From Wolfiporia cocos (lineage: Eukaryota > Basidiomycota > Agaricomycetes > Polyporales > Phaeolaceae), in assembly GCA_029448655.1 (NCBI GenBank), contig JACCLO010000001.1, positions 3,286,001 through 3,350,000 of the forward strand: a stretch of 64,000 bases of DNA. Reading direction: 5' to 3'. The notes beneath the pieces were generated by a model. It worked only from the letters and a program-made list of their open reading frames with translations, did not search any database and was not told the DNA's origin. How positions within the stretch are numbered: position 1 is the first letter of the stretch; each line of letters starts with the position of its first letter. The translations under genes and the position numbers were made by a program. This document shows, piece by piece, positions 34,559 through 45,388 of the stretch.

Positions 34559-35445
34559 TGACCCAGGAATCCTGCCTGAGGTTGGCGTCTCATACTGAAG
34601 GGTCACGTAGCAGCCTGGTCACCACCCCAGACTAGCAACAGTATTCACAACAGCAGAGGTTAAGGATAAGAGAGGGACACACCCCAATGGTACATTGATA
34701 AGTCTGAGGAGAACACCTCAGACTTGTGAGCCTTAAGTACATGCAACACTGTGCACCACTACCTAAAAGACTACCCTAAAGCAGCACCTACAACTACTGC
34801 CCAGAATAGTCCTATGGAATGCTTACATAATACACTACAATACTATATACCCTTGAGTACCCAGTGGTTACTTAGGTTCCTATGTTGTATACTACAGGTC
34901 ATGTGACCACTGCGTGCTATACCTCATGTTGCAGAATTAACTTGACCCAAAACTCTAGGGTCATCCCTCAACACCAACGTCCCACTCCAATAGCCAGTGT
35001 CCCAAGACTAAGTTGACTTAGGGGTCTCCCAAACCCTAGGTAGAGGTCGAGGTACTTCTACAGACTAGCGAGTATCTTATAGAGACACAGCAAGGTGATG
35101 ACGAGCAAGGAGGGCCTAAGCCCCAATGTCGAGATTAAAAGGTCTGAGGCAAGAACACCTCAAGACCCAAGCTTATATGTACATCAGAGGCGCTGTAACC
35201 AAAGGCCATATTGTCTACCCTAAAGCAACGTGGCCTGTGCACGCGCGCCTACGAGTCAAGACCTAGAACGCTTATCTAATGTACAATCTTATCTGTAAGA
35301 GATGCGCATTATCTCCAGTAAGTACCGTGATGCCAATATGGACATCACATGCCCCCTAGTCGTAAAGCCGTGAGTTCGACTCCCGGTAAAGGCTAAAACA
35401 TATCTTTATAGATAACGTCACGAAAACCATGACATAACTGTGACA
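34559..35445 (+). repeat. Solo LTR, family 1 (TSD GTATG), with tRNA-like T-arm
   Basis: 887 bp, starting TGACCCAGGAATC and ending CTGTGACA, flanked by GTATG at 34554-34558 and 35446-35450. Two internal segments resemble each other (TCTGAGG...CCTCA..ACTTGTGAG and TCTGAGGC...CCTCAAGACCC). Near the 3' end GAGTTCGACTCCCGG fits a polymerase III B-box/T-arm, as in the 26.3-kb copy. Confidence 0.8.
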
Positions 35446-35852
35446 GTATGTCAATGTGTTGTGTGCCACTCCCCCACAGGGTAGGCAGGAGCATTGTTTG
35501 TCCCTGTGTTGACAGGGAGGGCCTAACACCTCCATCCACCCATGTCCACCTACTCAACTTTTGGTGGGGCCCCCCTCTACATTTGTGGCACCTCAAAATT
35601 TGTTTCCCGTTTTTGTTACACATACATACAGTACATGGCATATACGTTAGAACAGCACCAAAATTATGGGGGCATGCCACAGGGATGATGTGCGCAATGC
35701 AAGTTTTTGCCAAAGGGACTTGAATGCTGTGCACATTGTAGGCACCGGGCATGGGAAACATCACGGGAATGGTGGTGCTTGCCCTATGGGCCAATGAATG
35801 CATGGTTGCCATGCAAAAACCACATGGTTTTCATTTTCTTCCACATCCCATT

Positions 35853-35885
35853 AGTATTAGACTATGTTAATTACCCATGGCTTCG
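35853..35885 (-). other. Second Helitron-like 3' terminus
   Basis: On the minus strand CATGGC-GAA-GCCATG (6-bp stem) is followed by GGTAATTAACATAG and T. It has the same orientation as the 28.6-kb and 36.5-kb ends, and both the 28.6- and 35.9-kb ends are followed inward by ACAAAGCAAGGGGTTTT, so they belong to one family. Confidence 0.6.
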
Positions 35886-36212
35886 CCATGGCCACACTGC
35901 TTTTTCCACTTCAATATATTATCCCAATCCATGTGTGCCTATTTCAGATAATCGGGGGAGGTCACACACAAAGCAAGGGGTTTTGAAGTTACCTGTGCAT
36001 TTCCAATGGGTTTCCCAACCTGCCTCTTCTGTCCCTTGTCTCTGCCTGCAAACCCACTTCCAACACCTCACTGATGCTTGGTCTCATTGTGGCTTTGCTT
36101 GCAATACTGTATAATGTGTTGTGTCAAATAGTCCTGAATATTTTGCATTTTTTGCAATCTTTTGGCAGGAATCTACAGCACAGGCAATTTAGGTTACAAA
36201 AATTCCTGTGGC

Positions 36213-36335
36213 ATGCAGCACAAATCCCCATGGCATGGGCCACAAATCCCCATGGTGTGGGGCATGAATCCCCGTGGCATGGGCCACAAATCCCCATGGC
36301 ACAGGGCACAAATCCCTGTGGTGCGGGGCAGGAAC
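36213..36335 (+). repeat. Minisatellite, about 22-bp unit, 5-6 copies
   Basis: Imperfect tandem units of the form AAATCCCCATGGCATGGGCC. Unit starts at roughly 21-24 bp spacing with alternating GGCAT, GGTGT and GGCAC variants. Because the spacing is often a multiple of three, it gives repetitive open frames on both strands that should not be taken as genes. Confidence 0.8.
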
Positions 36336-36519
36336 AGTGCATGCATCTTGCAGGTGCCGGGCATGGGAATCCACTGGTCAACTCCCCAGGTCACAGGTGC
36401 CCTATCTAATGGGAGGAGGAATGAATGTGCATGGATGCCATGTGGCAAACATGGCATCCATGTGTGCAAAATGCAAGCGACACGCAACACCTCCCATGTG
36501 AGCTCCCATTACTTATAGA

Positions 36520-36552
36520 CTAGCTTAACTACCTGTGGCTTCGCCACAAATT
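36520..36552 (-). other. Third Helitron 3' terminus with canonical CTAG end
   Basis: On the minus strand TGTGGC-GAA-GCCACA (perfect 6-bp stem) is followed by GGTAGTTAAGCTAG, then T. This is the textbook Helitron 3' end: hairpin about 10 nt before CTRR, inserted before T. Confidence 0.75.
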
Positions 36553-37003
36553 TTGTGTTGTAGGGCTTGTTGCTTATATCTGCCCACTCAGCCACTCCTC
36601 CACCTTGCTGATGCTCAGCAGAGTTGTCACTTCACTTGTAAAACCTTTGCAACTGGCATGCGTGCCTTGCAGGTGCCAGGTGTGGGAATCCATGAGTGCC
36701 AGGCACCCTATCTAATGGGAGCAGGAATGACACCCATGGACACCATGTGGCAAATGTGGTGTCCACACTAGCTACATGCTAGCTGCATGCAAGCACAAGC
36801 TCCCCTTACTTTATAGATGCCACTGTGACATTTGCCATCACTCGTGTGACTAGTGATGGCACAAAAGAGGAAGTTCATCACATGGAAATCACAGGCTATA
36901 GCTTGTCTAGTACAGGATTCCAGGCCTCCTTATATACTGTAGAGTAGAGCCAAAACTTTTAGGGCTCTTGAGTGACAAGAGCTGACCACCATAAGCTACT
37001 TCT

Positions 37004-37665
37004 TGTTATGGTCGTTTTTATTTTTTAACGCTCACAGAACTCACCATTGGGTGAATACAGTACAGGGACTTGTTGCACAGCCAAACCCCCTGGCTACTCG
37101 TGACTCTACTGGGCCTAACCCCAGTTGTACTAGCATATGGGGTGCACCACAGACTGACAGATCCAACTCTGCCCCCATTTCACCTTCATTGTTCTACGAT
37201 TGACAGATGGCGTTCAACTGCCATATCAGTACTGTCTATTGTTTCAGATAAATCACTACATACCTATCATACATTACAGACTATAGCATAGATAGTATTG
37301 ATTTCTGGGACATGCAGGACCATTAAAACCTTGTGTAGTATAAAAGCTCATGTAACTAGTGTTGAGGCTCTTCAGCTCAACCTTGTTGTATAAACAAGAA
37401 GTCTTATACTTGTTCTCAAATGTAGGAAACTACACTCAGTATTTGCCAAGCCCTGAAACACTCAGGTCCTTGAAAGTGCACACTGACTTCTCAGACTTAG
37501 GCAAGTCTCATATTCTGGACTTGCTCTTGAAATGATTATATTCTCTAATGCATATTGAATATCAAATGATCCCCTAGAGTCTCTAGACTTAGGGCTTGGA
37601 GGCTAATATGAAGATAGGCCTTGCACACGTCTGCAGGACTTAGTGCAGAAGTGTCACATGCCAAT
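37004..37665 (+). repeat. Truncated LTR, family 2 (related to the chromovirus LTR)
   Basis: Starts TGTTATGG and aligns over about 650 bp with 38355-39000 as a diverged direct repeat (GAACTCACCATTGGGTGAAT, GGCTACTCGTGACTCTACTG, ACAAGAAGTCTTATACTTG). The 3' end is missing. The segment CAGCTCAACCTTGTTG with CTTATACTTGTTCTCAAA parallels a segment of the chromovirus LTR read on its coding strand. Confidence 0.65.
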
Positions 37666-38349
37666 TTCAAGCCTTTAGGCACAGTACCTTTTCCGACCAT
37701 CTAGAGCACCCCTGACGCTGGAACCTGATGCCTCTGCTAGAACCAAGCCCTACATAACCATCCCAGGCACTAGCTACCAGCATCACCAGCCATGACCATA
37801 ACCCAGTCCCAGAACACTAAGTCCACCCAACTAGTCTAACAGCCCAGTCAAGAAGCCCCATGAGCACGGCCCGACCCTATGAGCCATGCAATGCACTTAA
37901 CCCAGTCAATCACCCACTGCCACACCACCACTCACACCACGCTCTAAGTACCAAGGCTATACCAAGACTCATGGCTAGGACCACCAGACTGTGTCCACCC
38001 AACCAACCAATCCCTATGCCTCCCGACTCTACAAACTACAGCCATTACCAGCTATATGGTCATTACCGACCACAGACTACACGCCATTACTGGCACAGAC
38101 TATATATGGGCTACAGGACCTTGACCCATAGCCTACAGAGGCTCTAAACCCAGTGGACAATGCCCTGTACGACTGAGAACCCTACCAGTCACAGGAAGCG
38201 CTGCCACCAATCACAGCTGATCACGCTCGATCACCCAAGGCCATTACCGGCCAGTCCACAATCACTAGCTATGTCACTGATCATGGACTGCTAACCCCAC
38301 CATTACCGGCATCGGTCCCGATCATGCTAGGAACCCTGATCAATGGACT
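37666..38349. repeat. Spacer with degenerate CATTACCGGC-type repeats
   Basis: Short motifs of the form CCATTACCGGCC recur irregularly here and continue near 39.08-39.26 kb. They may be the internal remains of a family 2 element between two LTR copies. No protein was recognised. Confidence 0.4.
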
Positions 38350-38354
38350 TTATG

Positions 38355-39067
38355 TGTTATGGTTATTCCGATTTTTTGAATGCTGGCAGAACTCACCATC
38401 GGGTGAATACAATACAGGGACTTGTTGCGCAACCAACTCCCCTGGCTACTCGTGACTCTACTGGGTGCATCCTCAGTTGTACTAGTATATAGGGAGCATT
38501 GCACCTTTGGCAGATCCAACTCTGCCCCCATTTCATATTTATCATTTGTTAGCTGATAGATCGCATTCAACCACCATCATCATTCCTATCTATCGTTTCG
38601 GATATATCACTACATACCTATCAAACGTTTGGTACTATAGCGTAGATAGTATCGGTGGCATCTGGGATGGACTTGACCCCTAAAACCTAACATCGTATAT
38701 AAACTCATGTATTTACTGTCAAGGCTCTTCAGCTCGACCTTGTTGTACAAACAAGAAGTCTTATACTCATTCTCAAATGTAGGAAACTATGCTCAGTATT
38801 ACTCTCGAGCAACCCGAACGACTAAAGTCCTTGAAGTGCATATTGACTTCTCAGACTTAGGCAAGTCTCATATTCTATTTGACTTGCAACCCAAACAAGA
38901 TAATATCCTCTAACGCGTATTGGATATTGAGCGATCTCCTAGGGACTTCACCTAGGACTTGAAGGCATCTAATGAGTATTTGCCTTGCACACATCCTTTG
39001 GACTACGTGCAGAAGAATGATCTATATTTGCAACTCAAATATATGAACGGGTATTCAACCCGTAACA
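38355..39067 (+). repeat. Solo LTR, family 2 (TSD TTATG)
   Basis: 713 bp, starting TGTTATGG and ending CCGTAACA, flanked by TTATG at 38350-38354 and 39068-39072. It contains a TATA-like TATATAAACTCATG and segments similar to the chromovirus LTR, so it comes from an older relative of that element. Confidence 0.85.
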
Positions 39068-39072
39068 TTATG

Positions 39073-40230
39073 AACCACCATTGCCGGCAACCCCTCGATC
39101 AATGAGAACCACCAATCGCCCCCAACAGATTGGTAACCCATCTGATCCAGGCTGTACCCACTACATCGCCATGGACATACATCACAGATGCTCCCATGCT
39201 CTGATACCATATCAGCCCCGTAGCTAGACCAATAAGCTCACGCCAGTGTCCTTACCGGCCACTCGGCATAATATGTACAAATAGTAGAAACCTATATAAT
39301 TGGCCGACAGTCTTGAGCGAACCTCAGACTTGTCTTGGCCTCTTCAGCCTTAGATGCCCCAGACCAGGAATGTGCCTTTGTGCAAGTAACATTCCCCTGG
39401 GTGTGTGTCTTAGGCTGTAGTGTGTCAAGAAGATTTATATTCGCAACTTGAATATAGCAAATGGGCATACGACTCATAACACTTCTAAGCAACAGCAAAA
39501 CACGAATGGATGAGTACCAATTAGGAACATAAGTACTCATTGTAACACGTAAAGGTGGTGAATAGGAAAGCAGGAAGGTTACATCACCGGGGTGGCATGC
39601 ATAGTGTTACAACAGTTCAGCTTCATAGCTGCAAGCTGACTGGACTGAGCCAAACTGTAGCCAAGCCGCCCCTCATGAACAGTGAATGGCTGGTCTGGCT
39701 TCTTGATTGGTCGGCTGCAGCTACAGAACTGCTCAAGCAATGGCTACAGCCCCAATATGATAGGTAATCTCTGGAACATCTCCTACAACCTCAAAATCTC
39801 CTCAAAATGACTACCAAAGTGCTGGAGTACTAATGTTTCTTCTACTGTATTGATATAGTAAGCATCACTACTATGAAGCTAGCTTCTTGGTGAGTTGACA
39901 GGTATGTCACAAATGTGCTGTCACAAATGAGCTCCTTGTACCCTGAGCTCTGCCTCACCTTTGGACTAGCAACTTAAGTCATCAAATCATCAAGAATGCA
40001 AATATAATACATATACATTTCCAATACTGACATGAGAGCAGGAGCCCTTCACAAAAGCGAATTATCCATATTAGGAACTGGCTACAACGGCTCAGCCGTA
40101 GCTGAACCATCGCCGGACCGGGCTGTGCATTTGCTGGGCGCCTAGCATAAGCCGCCGTAGCCGCTCAAAGCCGAGCCCAACCGAACCATAGCCGGACCGT
40201 CGCAACACTAGGCGCGCGGTCGCGCCACAG
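39073..40230. other. Right part of insert 2, unassigned
   Basis: 39240-39482 ends like a family 2 LTR (CTCATAACA) but cannot be bounded. 40080-40230 has an abrupt rise in CpG and imperfect repeats built on GCCG and CCGGACCG. No ORF with a recognisable product. Confidence 0.35.
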
Positions 40231-41963
40231 CCACCGACCAGCGTTCTTTTGACACATTCTTGATCTTGCAGTGTTCCCGGTCACTCCACACTGGGAGCAC
40301 TCAGACGAAGCTCGGACCACACTACATCGAGACACTCCGAAAGGAAATCGTAATGCGGTCTTTGCTGACGCTTACTTGCTTTTTAATTAATTAGTAGCAT
40401 AGAGTTCAACTACTTGGCAATGCATATCATCTCACGTATCGCAGTCCCTCAAGGCCTTTCCCATCACATGTGGGCCGGGTCGTCTCGCATCTCAAATCTT
40501 TGGTAACCGCTTGACCGAATGGGCGCTGTAATATGACATGCAGTCAGCGACACTCTCTTACTTCGCGGATCATCCGTGATTGTGATCACCTGCTCTCTAC
40601 TGTAGGTGGACTATCTGGTCGTGGTGGCGAAAACGTGCGGGCGCTGACAAAATTTCAACGAAACTGAATTATGGATGTGCTGCGACACGCCTGATGTTGA
40701 GTGTAAGATGCCGAGATCAGCTTAGACCCCCAAGCTTCGTTGCGTAAGTAGTCCATGTCCTGACATCGACGAATAGCTATGTGCTGACAACCTCGATATG
40801 TTTCTCTTTAAATCGCCGGCTACCAAGTGCCCTTCCGCCGCCCACCCGAAACCCTCGTGCGGATTTCTCTGGCAGTCATCAGGACGCACTGTCACTTTGG
40901 CTTATTTGTCGTAGATCCCGCGGATGCCAACTAGAGCCGCGATGTGTGGCAAGAGCGGTGCGGTTGTTAATTATTTATCTGCTTGCCGGTGAGTCCGTTC
41001 TGTAGGATGGCCGCGCAGTGTATCTCATTCCACGAAGGGTTTGGAGAGTCTCACTGATTCCAGCTGTGTCTTGAACTGTTCGCAAGGAATTGATGGTGGA
41101 AATCAAGATGAATCTCCAGTTTGATCATCCCCTTGTGCCCACTACGCCATCATCCCGTGAAGTGGAGGAGATCGATCAGATACCCGGATCAACCGTCAAC
41201 AACGAGCTCCGATACCTGCAACTATCCGCAAATTACTGTTCCGCATCCGCGTCAATGGTTAGGAAGAGTGGACTGGTGCGCTTGATGTGGATGAATGTCA
41301 GGCGGTGAGCGGACTATTCTCATCCCGTGCGTGCAGCGCCTCGGTTGTCTATACGAATTGCTCATACGGCTAACCTAATTCCACCTTCATATTGCAAGCA
41401 CCATTCAATAGAACCCGCGGCTGTAACGCTAATGTCGGTCTTTCTGTCTCTACCGACAGACCCGTCTACTCAGCTTTCTTGCGCTCGATGACGCGGCACG
41501 CTCAATTGCAGGACGCACTACGCCACCGCGACGCCCATGGCTGTATATGCTAGGTGTGTCAAGAACATACCGAATACCTGCGCTCGTTGAACTATCCCCC
41601 TGGCGTGTCCATGTCTCCGTTAATACTAGGCATCTTATAACACACCGAGCGCCCTGCGTCGCCCCCGCGCAAACTTTCCATGGCGACGCACGACCTAATT
41701 GCAGCTTTCTGGAACACGTCACGGCGGCCCCGCACGCTCCGATCAAGGGAGGTGTGGTCGATACCCACTGCTGGTTATTACTCTCGATGCCGGGTATGAA
41801 CTGCAGAGTGTCCACTGGCTGACAGTGTAGAGGATACGTACCCTCTGCGTTGAAGGGGGGCGCCTGCAGTGCCTCCGCCTTCATATAAGAATAAGAGCAG
41901 AGACAAACGGTATGTCAACCGACAAGAATCAAGCCTCTGTACGCATTCACATTTTCAAACAAC
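40231..41963. repeat. Duplicated non-coding block of unit A
   Basis: Nearly identical to 48403-50136 of unit B, keeping its CpGs. Short open frames on both strands are preserved only because the DNA is preserved; I see no domain. A TATA-like CATATAAG sits at about 41882-41889, some 75-80 bp before the dsRBD start. Confidence 0.7.
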
Positions 41964-42314
41964 ATGAACGGTTTGTACATCATACATTGGTTTGTTGCAA
42001 CGAGCTGACCGACTGCGATCATAGCTTCAGCACGCGCGAAGGTCAACGAGTTGGTTCAAAAGCACGGAGTGCAGGGCAGGTTCGCCTACGAATTTGAAGG
42101 TCCAGTAGGTCCTAGGCACTCTCAGGAATGGACCGCCAGAGCCTTGTGTCAGTACGCTTCCATAGGTCTCTGATTGTTGCTGACTGTAATGGATGCTACA
42201 GACGACGGTCTTGAGTTTGGCAAGGGCAAGGGGTCAAATAAGGAAGCGGCCAAAGAAGCTGCTGCACAGGTAGCACTGGGTCCTTTAGCACGTCAATTGA
42301 ATCCGCGATCTTAG
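41964..42314 (+). CDS. Small single-dsRBD protein (unit A copy)
   Basis: 80-aa protein consisting almost only of one double-stranded-RNA-binding domain. Exons: 41964-41970, 42025-42147, 42202-42314; introns 54 and 54 nt, both GT-AG. Seen: helix 1 ASARAKVNELVQKHG, beta strands RFAYEFEGPVGPRHSQEWTA, loop DDGLEFGKGKGSNKE and the lysine-containing helix 2 NKEAAKEAAAQVAL. An upstream ATG at 41911 is out of frame with this protein because of a one-base difference from unit B, so translation from the second ATG or a uORF is inferred. It could act in RNA silencing or dsRNA sensing; that is inference from the domain alone. Confidence 0.75.
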
Positions 42315-43475
42315 TAGATATGAGCCGGTACGTTACAATCCTTCGAAATCCACATCTTAAGCATGCGAGGATTCATCATTTCTATCAAGGACATTCATTG
42401 TGAACTGTCTTGCAGAGCTCATGTGGTCTTAAGCGAGAGCGATATCTCATCTCTGTATCATTGTGGTATGGCGCACTTCTATCAATGGGCTCCGTCCTTT
42501 TTCTCTCGCAAAGTCCGCATTCGGAACTTCCTGTATCTCATTAACTATACTTCCCGAGCTCATTCGAAGTTCATTGCTGCCAGAACCACCCGCTTGCTTC
42601 GGAATGTCAATCTTCATCATGATCTGAGACATAATATGTCAGCTCGCTCAGCTGTGCACTGCATTGACTATGGCGGCCGATATATACATACACATTAGTT
42701 GATGATGACAGACAAGCTACCGTGGCTGCTTGACTTTCTGTTTTTATCAAAGTGCCCATATTTCTGCTACATGAGTTTGACAGCTCTGTTATAGTGTACA
42801 TGCTTCCTGCTACGGATTGACTGCTTGTCTGTTTTGCTCGTACTGCATACATCGATCTGCCCGCCCACCCGCACCGTGCTTGCGCGCCTTACCGTCTTAT
42901 CCGACTCACTATAAAAGTACTGCTGGCTTCGATATCGGCCAAGCAACGTTGCAGCTGCTGCAAATCATGAGCTGAACCACAAAGTGAAATACGACAATGT
43001 CAGGTCGCCAAGACTTGCATATTGCAGTATTCCTATTTCTGGAATAAAATAAAATCAACTGACGTCCCATTTAATATATCGGATTGAGCGTACGAGGTGT
43101 GTTGCAAGTTATACAGTTAATAAACACGTGAACTCGATGTGTGTTCGCGCGTAGAGGAACGAGTATTGAGCTTTTGATATTCAACGCATAGCACGTAGTT
43201 ATGTTAAAAATATTGAGCGGCATTTACACTTCATATTTTCGCCGTAGACTACATTGTCTGAATATTTGCGACTGGCCAATCAGTGACGCCGAACGCGCGA
43301 TGCCATACCAGGCGACGTGTCAGTCACGTGAGCGCGTTGCCGTCAATCGATCGATCGGCAGTATCCAAATGGAAGGGCGCCTTCCAAAAGCGGGGCAGTG
43401 CCTTACATTTACATCCGCGACGTCATCTCGCGCATGACATCGACGCGTCGCGCAAAGGAATCCGCGAGGGCGTGA
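42315..43475. other. Intergenic of unit A, weakly matching unit B
   Basis: No gene supported. From 42315 to about 42660 the similarity to 50497-50800 is poor, with unit B more AT-rich. From about 43260 the similarity is high again and the region becomes the promoter of the next gene. Confidence 0.5.
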
Positions 43476-43498
43476 CGCGACACGTCGCGCGTATATAA
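43476..43498 (+). promoter_or_regulatory. Core promoter: palindrome CGCGAC-AC-GTCGCG plus TATA box
   Basis: The inverted repeat CGCGACACGTCGCG (43476-43489) ends 2 bp before TATATAA (43492-43498), about 90 bp before the ATG at 43587. The same arrangement is preserved in unit B at about 53074-53096. The spacing is right for a TATA box; the palindrome may bind a factor (inference). Confidence 0.6.
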
Positions 43499-43586
43499 GC
43501 CCGGGAGACGCGACCGGAGGGGCATCACTTTCTGTCCGCCTTTATACACGTGTCGCTAGCACCGCTGCTGCCGTCGGCTCACCGAA

Positions 43587-45100
43587 ATGCTGCCCTCGTC
43601 GACGAACATGGTCTCGCGCGCGGGGCTCTTGCCAGCTCTGTCTGTCAATCTGGTTGCCCGTCGAGTGGCAGGCAGGCGAGTGGCCCAGCGCTTCCAGTCG
43701 ACGGCCGGTGGGCCCTCGGCGTCCTCCGCGGGCTCGCACGTCGCAGCGGGCGTGGCGGGCGGCGGTGCTGTGGTGCTCGGAGGTACGCGTCGTCCGCGAT
43801 CCCCGCGTAGCGAAGCTTGCTGAAGCATCCCTGCGCCGAAACAGTGTACGCGTGGTACTACTGCTCCGGCGTGAAGACGACGGTCGACGCAGTACAAGGA
43901 TTGCAAGAATCGTACGATAAGACGAAGCGCATCGTCGCGGAGAAGGCGCCAAAGAGCCCGAACGAGGTGATCGAGTACCTGCGTAGTACGGTCAGGTCGT
44001 ACGTCGTGCTGATCCCCGGCGCGTCGTCGTACGTGGACTCGGTGTTCGACACGCTCGACGAGCTGCGCGAGACCCATGGGGAGGATGTGAACAAGGTGCT
44101 TCAGCGGGGGTACGACGAGGTGAAGCAGATCATTAAGGAGAGCGACGGTGCGGTGAATGCGGAGACGGGGATGAAGGTGATGGGCGTGCTGCGCCGATGT
44201 GCGAGCGAGCTAGAGAAGGTCGGCAGGAAGGCGGGGAAGGATATCGTTCAGACGCTGAGCGAGAAGCACCCGGAGGTCAGGCAGAAGCTGGGCGGCGGTT
44301 ATGAGGAGCTCAAGAGATTAGTCGAGAAGAACGGGCCTGAGGCAAAGACGATCCTCGACGATACCACCGAACAGGTGAGCCGATCAGCTGTGTACAGAGG
44401 ATCTTTCGATATCTTACGCTGCTGCAGATCAAACAGATATTTTCAAAGGGATTTAGTCTGGAGCAGTTGGATGAAGCGCGCAAGCTCATTCAGAAGAAGA
44501 CATCCGAGGTCAGCAACCTCGAGGAGTCATCCTCAAAGGAGGCATGGGACGAGGCGTTGAAGGAGGCATCGCCGTACCTCGACAAGATGCCTGACATCAA
44601 GAAGCTCATCGATGAGAACGCGAGGAAATTCGTAGCCGCTGGCATGGCGCAGGGTGGTGCAGCACGAGAGGTCCTAGCGCAGGTCAAGCAGGTGGCGGAG
44701 AGCGACTCTGCCAAGAACAAGCAAAAGCTGCAGGAACTGCGCGAGTTTATCCAGAAAAAGGCCGACGAAGCTCAAAATCAGGGTTCGTGGAACATTGATC
44801 AAAGCTGGAAGATGCTGCAGGGATGGATCAAGACGATGCCAGGCGGTGAGGAGGTATGGATTCTCCGATTGCATCTGGACTTCGACTTCTTCTCTTGGTG
44901 TGACATTGTCGACGAGATAGGCTCTGAAGAAGGTACCTGACGTGGGTGCGCTCGCAAAGCTTGCGCAGAATCGCGGCGAGGATGCGAAGAAGCTGACCCA
45001 GGAGACGTACGACGAGATCTTGAAGATTCTCGAAGAGAAGGGCAAGGAGGCGAAAGAGCTTGCGGAGAAGACTCAGCAGGATGCGAAGAAGTCGTCTTGA
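43587..45100 (+). CDS. Mitochondrially targeted helical (apolipoprotein-like) protein, unit A copy
   Basis: 443 aa. Exons: 43587-43782, 43845-44374, 44428-44853, 44921-45100, all joined in frame. The N terminus is rich in Arg, Ser and Val with no acids (LLPALSVNLVARRVAGRRVA, then QRFQSTA), a typical mitochondrial presequence. A Gly/Ala/Val stretch ending AVVLGVYAWYY could be a membrane segment. The rest is long amphipathic helix rich in Glu and Lys (AEKAPKSPNEVIEYLRS, IPGASSYVDSVFDTLDELRE, AEKTQQDAKKSS). I know this as a conserved basidiomycete family without an assigned function; a role in organising mitochondrial membrane is inference. It is almost identical to the unit B copy except near residues 13-22. 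Confidence 0.85.
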
Positions 45101-45303
45101 ACGGATGCATCGCTCGCGTAGTGTGTACAGTATATGGAGCATTAGGAGCCAACCTCGTACGATGAGCAGTCAAACGAATATGATGGAGCACTTGTCTGGT
45201 TTTCTCACTGCTATATCAGGATAAGCGCGGTCATTAGTCGCAATCAATGCCACAGCAAGCTCTCGAAGAAGATTTGATGGAGGTGGCGCGCCTCGTTGCA
45301 CTG
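45101..45303. other. 3' flank of unit A up to the duplication junction
   Basis: Matches 54676-54898 and then switches at 45303/45304 to sequence matching 8863 onward, which is MED1 exon 1. It holds no gene. Confidence 0.8.
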
Positions 45304-45388
45304 ATGGGTGAGTTGAGTGAGTTGTGAATGTAGCCTGCTGAGTGAGGAAGCGTTGCACCGAGGATAGCAGGTTCGCATCCAAATATCC
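45304..45388 (-). pseudogene. Truncated MED1 exon 1 relic at the start of unit B
   Basis: Encodes GYLDANLLSSVQRFLTQQAT and a little more of MED1 exon 1, then stops at the duplication breakpoint. The ATG and about 75 bp upstream are deleted between two TATCC direct repeats. It has no start and no other exons, so it is non-functional, but it fixes the orientation and breakpoint of the duplication. Confidence 0.9.

Larger units (their letters stand above)
28619..40230. mobile_element. Insert 2: composite of Helitron relic, Helitron 3' ends and solo LTRs
   Basis: Bounded by homology to unit B, where the site is empty at 48400/48401. The left end is a Helitron 3' terminus. The right end is a CpG-rich segment with GCCG/CCGGACCG repeats and no clear Helitron 5' end, so more than one element is present. 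Confidence 0.75.
8863..45303. repeat. Segmental duplication unit A (inflated by mobile DNA)
   Basis: First unit of a direct tandem duplication. Host-derived blocks matching unit B are 8863-11428, 28045-28618, 40231-about 42700 and about 43260-45303. Everything between is mobile DNA absent from unit B, except for poorly alignable sequence near 42.7-43.2 kb. The unit opens within MED1 exon 1 (ATGGGTGAGTTGAG, plus strand) and ends at GTTGCACTG, where unit B starts again with ATGGGTGAG. Gene order matches unit B: BTB (-), dsRBD (+), mitochondrial helical protein (+). Confidence 0.9.

Noticed and set aside
35340..35400. Possible tRNA gene
   Set aside because: Only the T-arm motif is good; stems do not pair well and the segment lies inside a solo LTR. 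Treated as tRNA-like sequence, not a gene.
36190..36500. Tandem array considered as a CRISPR or as a repeat-protein gene
   Set aside because: Units are contiguous without unique spacers and vary in length, so it is a minisatellite; the repetitive frames have no start context or domain.
28619..40230. Insert 2 as a single Helitron
   Set aside because: The left end fits a Helitron 3' terminus, but the right junction has no TC start and the interior holds several independent LTRs and extra Helitron ends, so it is a composite.
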